Assembly: GCF_000340215.1 (NCBI RefSeq)
Contig: NW_006921555.1
Coordinates: 182,005-246,004 of the forward strand
Reading direction: 5' to 3'
Origin: Pseudocercospora fijiensis CIRAD86
Taxonomy: Eukaryota > Ascomycota > Dothideomycetes > Mycosphaerellales > Mycosphaerellaceae
Length of the DNA stretch: 64,000 nucleotides
Shown here: positions 1-9,849 of the stretch, piece after piece
Position numbering within the stretch: the stretch's first letter is position 1
Layout: each line of letters begins with the position of its first letter
Notes under the pieces: model-generated
What the model saw: the letters and a program-made list of their open reading frames with translations, nothing else
Databases searched by the model: none
What the model was told of the DNA's origin: nothing
Translations under genes and position numbers: made by a program

Positions 1-1570
1 TAGCACTTACTACAGATATTTTAGATAGTACTACTTACTATACGCGTTCTAATTAGTACTTACTATTAGCCTTCCGAAGTAGACTTGCTATACGCGTTGC
101 GGATAGTACTTACTATACTCGCTCCGGATATAACTTAGTATAAGCGTTTTAAATTAGAATCGCTATATAGCGCGTTCTAGGTAAAACTTAGTATAGGCGT
201 TATAGATAGCAGTACTAACTATTAGCGCTCTAGATTAGACTTGCTATACGCGTTCTAAGTAGTACTTAGCACTATAAGCGTTCTACATTAGATTTCCCTA
301 GGTATTTTAGATTAAAATTGCTATAGACGTTTCGGATTTGACTTAGTATACGCCTTATAGGTAGTACTTGCTATAGGCGTCCCGAGTAGGAAATAACTAC
401 TTGCTATAGATGTTTCGAATAGTACTCGCTATAGATATTCTAGATAGTAATTGCTATAGGTATATTCCGGAAGTAGTTGCTATAGATGTTTCGGACTGTC
501 TCTCTATAAGCGTTTCCGTATAGTGCTTCCTAGTACCTATTCCGGCGTGTTCCGGAAGGAGTTGCTATTAGTACTTCCTAATACCTATAACGCGTTCCGG
601 ATTTATATTACTATTAGCGTCTTAGATATAGCTTACTATACGCGTCTTAGATTAGGCCTACTATAGGTATCCTAGATAAGACTTACTATACGCGTTCTAT
701 ATAAGACTTTCTATAGGCGCTCTAAATAGTACTCGCTATAAGCGTTACCGACTAGACTTACTCTCCGCGCTCTATATTAGAATTAATACAAGCGTTCTAA
801 ATTAGACTTACTATAGGCGTTATAGGTAAGAGTTTCTTTCTTTAAACATTTTTAATTAGTCTTACTATACTCCCTATAGATAGTATAGTACTTACTATAC
901 GCGTTATAGATATAACTTACTCTACGCTTTTCGGATAGTATATACTATAGGCGTTTTAGCTTAGATTTACTATACCTTTCCCGGCTTAGACTTACTATAG
1001 ACGTTATAGGTAGTACTTACTCTAAGCGCTCCGGATAGGACTTAGTATAAGCGTTCCGAATAGCACTTACTGTAAGCGTTACAAGACTTAAGGGTAGTAC
1101 TTACTATAGCCGCCGTCTAGTAGTAGTTACTATAAATATCCTAAATAATACTACTCGTAATAGGCGTACTAGTTAACACTTACTCTAAGATCTTAGGCTC
1201 TAAAAGTTACTTAAGCGTTTTAGGTAGTACTAGCTCCTACTTACTATAAGCGTTTCGAATTTAAGTTATTACTACTCGCTATAAGCGTTCTAAAATTTAA
1301 ATAGTACCTAGTACTATAAGGCTTCCGAATAGGCCTTACTATTAACGATCCGGATAGTATAAGCGGTTTAGATATTACTAACTACTTACTATAAGTACTT
1401 CGGATTACGACTAAGTACTATAAGCGTTCTAAAATTAAAACAGTACCTAGTACTATAAATGTTCTAGACAGTACTTACTATAAGCCTATTCCGAGTATAC
1501 TTAGTAAGTTATAGGCGTTTCGGACTACTGTACCTGCTATAAGTACTTCGAATAGTACTACCTATAGTAG
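1..1570. repeat. Degenerate 25-bp tandem repeat (minisatellite), running off the left edge
   Basis: From the first base the sequence is a head-to-tail array of a unit of about 25 bp with the core ACTTACTATAnGCGTTCyG followed by GATAGT or similar. Consecutive units at the left end are exactly 25 bp; some later ones are 28 bp or more because TAGTAC is duplicated. That gives roughly 60 units. Variation among units is mostly C/T and G/A, as RIP would produce, with GC pairs kept inside GCG and CCGG. I see no coding capacity. It could be an internal repeat of a large element or a satellite; the left boundary is not visible. Confidence 0.85.
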
Positions 1571-1924
1571 TACTATATATATATAGCGAGATATCTATAG
1601 CTATATAATCTATAATAGTACTATTCGGACAGTACTAATTGCTATCGGTACTATTACTTAGGTTTAGGAACCCGCGCGTTTCCCTCCTACGAATTTTAAC
1701 GTACCGGCCGTCTAGGCGGCTTAGTAGGTTGTAGGTTTTTTATACGTACCCGGCGGTAGCGCTTATACCCGTACGTAACGTCCGGCCGGCTCCTCCCGCG
1801 AATTTCGAAACTCGTCGGAGGACCGAGGTAGTAGCGAGACCCGCGTATTAGCGGGATTACCCGTGAATTTTACAGTTCCGGTACGTAATTTCCCCGCGTT
1901 CTATCGTTCTCGTTTCGCACGATT
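1571..1924. other. AT microsatellite stretch, then GC-rich non-coding spacer
   Basis: A short TA-rich run (about 1571-1640) separates the minisatellite from a 280-bp island that is clearly more GC-rich than its surroundings, with CCGGCCG, CCGGCCGG and CCCGCG blocks. A motif resembling CGAATTT followed by a GTACCGG-like block recurs near 1690, 1798 and 1863, so the island may be an old internal repeat. No gene was found on either strand. It could be an untranslated region or LTR of the adjoining Copia element, but nothing proves this. Confidence 0.4.
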
Positions 1925-3690
1925 CGGTTAGTCCTAGGACTTTTCTTAGGGATATTCTAATATTATATATAATACCGTATTCTAGCCTTAACCCTATATC
2001 CCCCTTCGAGGTTAGATATAATAAAAAGGTTAATATAGGTATACTAAGAATCTTGAGATCTGTAGCTTGCTATAGGTATCCTAATCCTAAGAAGTTAGAA
2101 TCGGTAGCTAAAAAAACGTTTCTACTAGTATATACGGCTTATAATTACTATAGACTATTAGATCTAGGATCTAATAGAGCAATATATATATATATATCCG
2201 AGACTTTAGAATCTTACAATGGTAGTATACTAGTAAATCTAAGACTTAGATACTTATAGAGACGAATCCCTAATAGCTAAAGGGCTAAAGACTCGTATAG
2301 GAGGGGTATTATCTAAACATAATAGATCTGTAGATAGCGGTAGCCCTTCTATAGACACTAATACTCTAGATCTAGAAATAGAATCTAATCTTTCTAAAAA
2401 TAATAATAATCTAGATAATAAATAAGACTTTGTTTATAGAGGATAAAGGTTAAGATAATATAGATAACTTTCTACATAATAATACTATAAGACAATCGTC
2501 TAATAGTAAGCTTTTCTCTACCTTATAAGAAGACGGTCTAGAAGAGAGATTAGCTCTCTTAGCTAATAAAGATCCTTATAGTAACGAATGTTCGTACTAT
2601 AAATAGGCTACCGAATTAGACTAGCGGGATTTGACATAATTAGAAATGGACGATCTTACTAAACTAAATAATTAGGATTTAGTAGATCTACCCCCTAGTA
2701 GAAGACTACTTAAAGTACGATAGGGGTATAGAGGAAAGCTAGAGCCTAACGGCGATTTAATTAAGGAGAAAAGCCGTTAGATTATTTCGGAAACGGAATT
2801 TAATAAAATAGAAGGTATATACTAGGAATTAACGTTTAGTAAGATATACCGTCCCGTAACTTAGCGATCGTTATTCCCTAAGAGTCTAAGCTAAAAAGTA
2901 TACCCAGTAGAAAGAATACTAAACTTCAATAAGAAAGGTCTAAATACTCTTTCTATATTAAAAAACGTCGGGATACGCCTAGAAAAGTCTAAAGAATAAG
3001 CTTTTTAGAGACTATAGGGTAGTTTTAGGCCGAACTAGGTTCCTTAATCTACTTATTAACAAACGAAAAACTAGATATAATATATAACGTAGGCCTAGTA
3101 TCTAGGTTTCCCTCTAATCCTAAAAAGATATACTTTTAAGTATTATATAGGATTTATAAATACTTTAATAATCTAAAGGCTTATAAAACCGCGTTAGTAT
3201 ACAAGTTATAATTAGAACTACTATTAGTCGGTTATAGCGATACTAACTAGGGGGGATAACTGTTCTAATCGGCGTTCTATCCTAGGTTATATATTTTATT
3301 AGGACTTAAAGCGCTAAAAGGTTAGCGTAGTACGTTATAGAAATCCATTTCCCTATCTAGTTACGAAGCCGAGTCTATTGCCTTAAAAGCATACTTTTAA
3401 GAGTAAATCTTTTTACAAGATATTTATAAATAAGTCGGAATAAAAACGGGTAACTATCTAGTATCTATAGATAGTAAATCGGATATAGAACTAGCGAACC
3501 CGAATTTCATTTTTACTCTAAAGATATAGGAATTTTAGAATACTACAGAAGAGAGGAAGTTTTCGAGAAATCTATAGATCTTATATCCGAGCTAGTAAAT
3601 AGTTCGTAGATATATTTGCTTAAGGCTTATTAACCGGTTTATCTAAATCGCTTAGATAGTAGATATAATAGGACTAAGAATCCCTTATTC
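1925..3690 (+). pseudogene. Ty1/Copia pol relic (integrase end, reverse transcriptase, RNase H), Copia-1
   Basis: Reading through stops shows the C-terminal part of a Copia integrase (about 1925-2260), where the longest open stretch of the window survives with NPKKLESVAKKTFLL and a YYRLLD block. The start of reverse transcriptase follows near 2640-2870 (DLVDLPP, PNGDLIKEK, IEGI, TF). Sequence near 3040-3180 fits the end of RT (GLVSRFPSNPKK). RNase H lies at about 3190-3560 (VGYSDTN, KSISLSSYEAES, DSKS) with the C-terminal tail ASK.FVDIFA.GLLTGL to 3660. Nearly every TAG/TAA falls where Trp or Gln is expected. The catalytic middle of RT is missing between about 2885 and 3010, so this copy was deleted as well as mutated. 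No LTR is seen at either end. Confidence 0.85.
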
Positions 3691-3699
3691 CTAAAGAAC

Positions 3700-4680
3700 T
3701 AAGCTTTCTAATGTCTGTATTAGCTAATCTGTAGATAAAATAGATAACGAAAAATGTAACGATACTTAAAAAAGGATATAATAGGACCTTAAAATGCTTA
3801 TACTAAGAAGACTAAGCGATCCGGATTTATATTTTATAATATTGTCTAATCTATTAATAATATAGATAACGAAAAAAGAAAGTAGTAGACCTATAGTTTA
3901 CAATATAGGTACTACGTCGAGTAAAAAGATATTATTATCTAATACTATTTAGAAAAGTCCTTATAATAGAGAAATAATAAGGAAACCGATATTTTCTAGA
4001 AAAATCCTATTTAAGAGTACATACCTTAAGAATTAGATACTCGTTTAGGGTTTCTACTATCTCTAGGGAGTAAAAGATCTAGCAAAAGGAAAAGAGGACT
4101 ATTAGTAAGTAGGCCCCTAGTTAATATCTTACTAAACTATAGTAAAATATAATAGCCTATAGGAGCATCTAAAAATATCTATAGACAGACGTCTTTAAGG
4201 GTATAAAATATACGCTTCTATTCTATAAACAAAAACGTACTATTTATTAGTACTAATTAGTTTATTAGCTAATAGGAGACTAGAAGAAGAAGTAACTATC
4301 TTTTTTAGAGTTACGACTATAATCGAGATATCTATTAGATACTAAATTATAGAAAAAAGCTCTATAAAGAGATCTACATTTGTATTAGAAATGTTATTTC
4401 TATTAGAAGATACCTGTAAATAAAAATAATGTCTAGATAAAGGAATAAAGGAACTCCTACTAATACGTCTATATATAGTATACTAAGGCGCCTTATAGAA
4501 GAGTAATAACTAGGACCTAGATAAAAAGGCCCTATAAGAATTATAATCGAAACTATAGCTATATAGAACTTAAAGGACTAGATCGATCTATATCGATACT
4601 ATAATTCCTAATAGCGATAGATAGATAATAATAGAGGAAGAAAATAGCTATAAACCCTAAATCTAAGCGTAGATTGCCTA
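3700..4680 (+). other. Unassigned degenerate coding relic
   Basis: No family was recognised. On the + strand there are stretches whose only stops are TAG/TAA of the Trp/Gln type, for example about 4140-4600, with Lys- and Arg-rich segments such as VFKGIKYTLLFYKQKR. That suggests a former protein, not a terminal repeat. It sits between the Copia-1 RNase H and the Ngaro-1 element. From about 4720 onward CA and TG become more frequent for roughly 150 bp, which may mark a junction. It could be a 3' extension of Copia-1 or the remains of an independent element. Confidence 0.35.
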
Positions 4681-5479
4681 CTTAGGCCTAGTATCTTTCT
4701 TATCGGGAATATATAGCGAAGCTGGCGTACCTGACTTAAGTGTTGGCTGTACGATATACTGACTGTAGTATTACCTTATTAGTAGCAATAATAGTAGTAG
4801 CCTTAGCTAGCCGTAGGATAGCCGCTATAACAACCTCTAGTGCCTTTAATAGTGCCTGCTTCGTCGTGACTGGAAGGTAAGCTCTAAATGCTCTTCTGTA
4901 ATAGTGTAGCCGGAGATACTAGGGCCTCTATTCGATTAATTATACCGCTATTTATCGCTATTAAAGACTTGTCTTTCTACCCTTATAATATTATTAAATT
5001 GTACTAGTAAACCCGTAGCGGCTACTATTAGAGCGAATACTTTATAGCGTTTATAACCTCGTAGAAGATAGAGTAGTAGGATATAAGGTTCTCGCCGAAA
5101 TAGCCGTATACGGTTTATTCTTAATATTGTTTAGAGTGTTTAGTATCTTCTAAGCAATCCTAATAACTCTTTAAAACAATACTATAGTAACTAGTAGCCT
5201 AGTAAAACTCGTTTAGCGGATAACCGCTTTTATCTACTATATATAGAAACTTTACTAAATATATAATTAAAACTATAATATAAGAGATATAGTAACAGAG
5301 ACCCTAATCTACGCGATATATAGTAGCTATCTTACCTTAAACTACGAAATACTAAAATATAAAAGGTTTAAGCTAACTCCGAGTATAACCTACGATTACC
5401 GTTAGTAATAGAAGGAACGGCAACGGTAACTCGATAGAATAGCGACTTTATAACGCGCTTTCTAACAAAAACAACTTAT

Positions 5480-6085
5480 AATACCCGATAAGCGGCGCTA
5501 TAATAGTTCTTCGGTATTACTAACCTCTTTAAAGACCGTTTTACTATAGAAGCCTTAGATACCGTAGAGTAAACAGTTAAGAAAATAAAAGAGGAACTTT
5601 ATAGATAAGTACGTTAAGATTTATTATAAGCTATATAGCTAAGACAACCGCTATTACTTAGTATACTTTAGAAAGTACGGTTATCCGAAATGTAAGTAGG
5701 ACCGAAAGAAGGATATAGTCTATAAGTATACCGACCTTATATGCCCTAAGTATAACGAGCCCGAGCCTAAATAGTTTAACTAACTATACAATCCGATATT
5801 AAATAAAGAATTTAAACCGCTACTACTCTGTTCTAGTCTATTACAACTATCTTCTTAAAAGTACGCTAGTAAAAGTGTTTTATATAATAACGATAAGGTA
5901 CTAAGGCTAGAACATACCGCTTAACTAAATATAACGCCCCTATACTATATATCTTTATTAAATATACTAATCCTAGCGAGTTAAACTCTATTATAGATAG
6001 CGGTATAGCGTTATATACTAGGTAGTTATCCTAGCAACCTACTATATATCCTCTATTATATAAACTAGTTTAGAGTAAATATAGG
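5480..6085 (+). pseudogene. Gag-like region of Ngaro-1
   Basis: A continuous frame, ignoring RIP stops, precedes the reverse transcriptase. It contains segments such as FGITNLFKDRFTIEALDTVE and later a possible aspartic-protease-like SELNSIIDSGIALYT. A Cys/Lys-rich knuckle-like segment (KYGYPKCK... then CPKY) appears in an overlapping frame near 5670-5760. In Ngaro elements the first reading frame encodes a poorly conserved structural protein. The assignment rests on position and composition, not on a conserved domain. Confidence 0.4.
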
Positions 6086-6089
6086 TATA

Positions 6090-7990
6090 TAGAAAAGTAG
6101 GAATCGAGTTAATACGGAATTCGCTAAGAAGCGTAGGGTACTCTACCTTAACTATAGACTAGCTAACCTTAATCCTAGTAAGATATCTATCGAGCTCGCG
6201 GCTAATATCGAAGCCGGGCGTATTACTAAACTCTTACCTAAAGAACGCAATAGGGCCGGCCCTTAGTTACGAGTAGGAAAGCTACGAGAACCGGGAAACC
6301 GGATTAGTTTAAAAGTACGAAAGAGGCTTCCGCCGTATTTACGACCTCTCGTTCCCTAAATAAGCGTTACTTTACAACGCTATTCCTAATAATAGGGCTA
6401 ACTATATATATAAGACGTTTTATTGTCGCCGCTAGAAGGGGCTACTTAGTTATTAAAAGGGATGTTAAAGCGGCGTTTAGAATAGTACTACTAGCTCTAT
6501 AATAGCGACGGCTACTTGGTTTCTACTAATAAGGTAAAGTCTACTAAGAGAATATACTCCTATCTAGTCTGCGTAGAGTACTATACCTATTTAACTTATT
6601 TATAGAAGGCCTATATTAGGCGCTAAAGCGCCTATTTAATTTAACTAGCTTATAGTAAGCTAAACTCTACTATACCCTTAACCGTTCTATCTTTATTAGT
6701 CTACTAACCCTTAGCGACTACGTACTAGCTATTAATAATACTTAGAAAACAATAATAACCTTTCTCGGCGTCCTACGAAACGAGAAGAAAGATACGGAAG
6801 GTATAACGGTTAAAATTCTAGATATTAAAGCAGATATAATATCGATAGTAGTAAAGCTTTAAAAGGATAAGTAGTTAAGAATCCTATACGAGCTTTTAGA
6901 TACCCTTAGTAGTAAATACTTAACGCTTAAGAATATGTAGTCCGCTATAGGCTATTTGTTATAGGCGGTCTTAGAAGTACTAGTAGCTATAGCCTTTACT
7001 ATTAGCCTACTTCTCTTTATCGCCGCCTTTAAAGATAGAAGGTAGCTACTACGCCGTATTTATAGTAACTAAAAGACGGATCTATACTAGTATAACTTAG
7101 CTATTTAACTATCTATAGATATAAGGCTATTAGACCTATTAACGCTCCCTATAATCTACCTATAGACACTTTTAATAAAGGGCTCGACGCCTTTTAGTAC
7201 TAGGGCAACGATAGTAATTAGATAAATTAGCTATATATAGTAGGTAGTAGTAGCTTTGCCTAGCGCCGCGCCGATAATAACTATATTAATATCGCTATAG
7301 TCTAAGCTATATTAGAAGCAATTAAGCGGTAGGGTAACGACTAGAAGAATAGCCGCCTACCTATATATATAGATAGTATAATAGTAGTTACTATATTGCA
7401 ATCTAAGCGCCTAAGAGCGAAAGCTAGCTAACTATTACGTAAAGCTCTACTCTTAATAACTTTATTTAAAATCTACGTCAAGGTAACCTAGATTGCCTTA
7501 GAGGAGAACCTAGTAGGTAACGCGCTATTACGCTTTATAACCTCTTATACTATACTAGTAAGTTATAGTAAATAGTTAGATACCGCGGGAATTTGCCTAC
7601 TACTATCTAATAACTCGACTCGCTTATATTATATAGCGAGGAAGAGAGGTTAGGGTTTAAATACCGCGAGAATTTACCTACTATTATCTAATATCTAGAC
7701 TAGCCTATATTATATAGCGAGGACTAGAGCTAACTATCCGTAACGCCTATAAATTAGCTACCTAATAATACCTAGCGCCCTACGCTCGCTATAGCGAGCA
7801 GCTATAGCTAGTCTCCTACTATCTAGTTACGGCCCCTATCGAATATAAGACTCTCGGCCTAAGCTTAGGTAAGGTAGAGCTTAGTATATAGGAGGTAGTA
7901 GTTATAACGATAAGGAGATTATATTACTTAGTAGATAGAAGTTATCCGCCTATAGGAGGTACGTTAAGTTAATAATAGAAACGATATCCT
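6090..7990 (+). pseudogene. DIRS/Ngaro reverse transcriptase, RNase H and recombinase remnant
   Basis: Key landmarks on translation are FRRIYDLSFP (about 6335; DIRS-type RT typically has a H-DLSFP block), KRDVKAAFRI (about 6455) with the catalytic Asp kept, TITFLGV (about 6750) and an S-GYL segment near 6940-6970 at the RT/RNase H junction. DLYWYNLAI-like sequence follows near 7080. After 7400 the frame fits RNase H (LPIYIDSIIVV, LLYIAR repeats). Near 7880-7960 LLSR.KLSAYRRYV resembles the LGRW-S-A-Y end of a tyrosine recombinase, including the nucleophile Tyr. Most of the recombinase, including its HxxR box, is not seen, so a deletion of several hundred bases is likely. Confidence 0.65.
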
Positions 7991-8149
7991 AATTGTCTTA
8001 GAAGGCATAGGCTATTTAGGGGTAAATAGAGGAGTTAGGGCAACTAAGCCGATCTTCGCTAAATAGCGCTAGTAAAAGTAATTAATACGATAACGATAAG
8101 GGCTTAAGGTATTAGTAGCCCGGGCTTTGGCGTATATACTAGATATTAG

Positions 8150-8482
8150 GCTACTAGTTTAGGCCCTTACCTAAAATACTAGTATATAGTAGGTAGTCTT
8201 AAGCCTACTATTTACTCTTATTACCTTTACGTACAATCGTAGACTATATAGATATAGGGGTCTATATAGGGATAGCGATAATCGTACTTCCGTAATCTCC
8301 GAGATAGTAGGAACCCTCCTTCCTATACCTATATACTCGCTACTACTACCGCTACTCCCGGCCGCCCTCTCTAAGTCCTTTATATCTAATTTTTATAGCG
8401 TAAAATTGTAGCGATTAGGCCCTTAGTCTAAAGCCTAATATTCACTCTTACTATGTTTACTTATAATCGCGGACTATATATA
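8150..8482 (+). repeat. Duplicated 3' block of Ngaro-1 (candidate B1-A2-B2)
   Basis: A block at about 8160-8255 (GGCCCTTA, TAAGCCTA, TTACTCTTA, CGTAGACTATATA) is repeated in degenerate form at about 8405-8482 (GGCCCTTAG, AAGCCTAAT, TTCACTCTTA, CGCGGACTATATA). The roughly 150 bp between them would be the A2 copy. This is the layout of Ngaro split repeats. An A1 copy at the left end was not found, so the name is tentative. Confidence 0.5.
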
Positions 8483-8483
8483 C

Positions 8484-9504
8484 TACTAGGTCTCTAGTTT
8501 CTATCTCGGAAGCTATATTTTTAAAACTAGTTATTTTATATAGTAAACCTTTTAAGATTATATTCTTTTCTAGCGTAAAAAGATAGTTACTAGGAGTTAC
8601 GATTTTAGAAGTATCCTTAGATTATAGTCTTATATCGCCTATACCGTAAGCGATTCTAGAGCTAGTATTACTATAATTTATAGTAGTAGGTTTATTAGTA
8701 TAAGTCGTAAAGTAAGACTTATTACTAGTAATATATCTCGAAGCGCCGCGATCTCGGATAAAAGCGGTATAAATACTAGATAAGTCTAAAGAAGGATAGG
8801 CTTTTTCTCTACTATAACTCTTATATATATTATTTATAGATATTTTATCTATAGACGAGTAAAATATTCTTCTCCGTCTAATATTTCTCTATCGTCTAGT
8901 TCGATTCTAGTAAAGTACGCGTCTTTTTTAGTACTACTAGTAGTTCCTTCTTTATTAGGACTAGACTATTTAGCGTATTTAGAGGGGTCTGTATAGTAGT
9001 AGATATCTTCTAGGTATCCGTTCTTTTTGTAACTTTTTAGATACGCTTCTAAATTCCTTCTTTTATAGACGCTTATACGGCTTGAAAAATTATCTAAAAG
9101 AATCTACTACTATTTTTTTTCTTTAGTACTAAGTCGTCTTAATTTATATAGTAAATAAGAGAATAGATCTTCTAATTTAAGACTATCCTCGTCTTCTCGT
9201 AATATTTAAGTTAAATTAGTTACGAAAGACTCGTATTTATCGCTTAAATTGTTAAAACTCTAAGCTATTATAACTTATTTAGGAAGCCTAAGTTTCTTAG
9301 TCTCTAATTCTTTCTTTAAGCGGCTAATAGCAAAGATATTATTTAGGGCTCTTAGCGGACTCTAAAGTAGTTTAGTATTAGTATTTTAGTAGGCCGGATT
9401 ATAAATTAGGTCCCTTCGAGGAGTGTAATTCTTTTAGAGTATTCTGAGCGACATTCAGATCCGTTATATTCTAAATTTGCGATAAAAGAACTCTCTTCTA
9501 TAGA
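8484..9504 (-). pseudogene. Copia gag-protease relic (Copia-A, left part)
   Basis: On the minus strand the gag domain reads ISRLKKELETKKL and FNNLSDKYESFV (about 9300-9200), then a zinc-knuckle region near 9020 where the Cys/His codons are mostly mutated (YYYTDPSKYAK). An aspartic protease follows at about 8770-8540, with GASRYITSNKSYF around the former active site. The frame stops where Ngaro-1 begins (8482), so integrase, RT and RNase H are missing. The gag N-terminus lies beyond the Pogo element, at 12793-13010. Gag and protease together identify the Ty1/Copia superfamily. Confidence 0.8.
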
Positions 9505-9506
9505 TA

Positions 9507-9613
9507 TCCGGGGTTGCGTTAGCTACTTTACCCCTCGCCCTAGGCTCGGGGATTCCGGCTATACGTAAAATTGCTTTTTCTTAGTAGGCTATACGTAAAA
9601 CTCGATATAGTAG
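9507..9613 (+). repeat. Left terminal inverted repeat of Pogo-A1
   Basis: This end matches the complement of 12685-12790. The outer 15 bp and the inner 60 bp are near-identical; a middle stretch differs (CTCGCCCTAGG on the left, a GCGGGG hairpin on the right). Two copies of GGCTATACGTAAAA at 9557-9570 and 9587-9600 lie exactly 30 bp apart, a plausible pair of transposase binding sites. Confidence 0.88.
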
Positions 9614-9849
9614 TAGGTTCTAGTCCTATATAGATATCTAGGTCTATACAGTATCGAACCGCGAGTCTAGGTATTATATTAGCTAGTTTATCCGAGTATA
9701 TAGTAGCTATAGGACCTTACTATCGCTATTTCTTATATAATCCTTAGTAGGCGCGTCTACCTTATTCTAAAGCGTATATTCCTCCTATTTCTTATATTCT
9801 ACTATACGGATCGTATATAAAACTCGGTATAGGGCGTAATAAGAGTAAA

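Larger units (their letters stand above)
4690..8482 (+). mobile_element. Ngaro/DIRS-type tyrosine-recombinase retrotransposon, degenerate (Ngaro-1)
   Basis: The element reads left to right: a gag-like region, a DIRS-type reverse transcriptase, an RNase H, a shortened tyrosine recombinase end and a duplicated 3' non-coding segment. No LTRs are present; instead two related blocks occur at the right end, as expected for split direct repeats. The same 3' tail (a GATAACGA motif followed by CCCGGG) is seen again at 35.3 kb, and its upstream part also in Ngaro-2 near 49.06 kb, which supports a family-level tail. The right end abuts a Copia gag-protease fragment at about 8484. The left end is not defined. 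Confidence 0.7.

Noticed and set aside
2053..2259. 68-codon open reading frame
   Set aside because: It is not an independent gene. It is the least mutated piece of the Copia-1 integrase and is annotated as part of that relic.
7560..7740. CRISPR-like direct repeats (a TATTATATAGCGAGGA stretch twice)
   Set aside because: Only two imperfect copies within the Ngaro-1 RNase H region; this is a local duplication in a eukaryotic retroelement, not an array.
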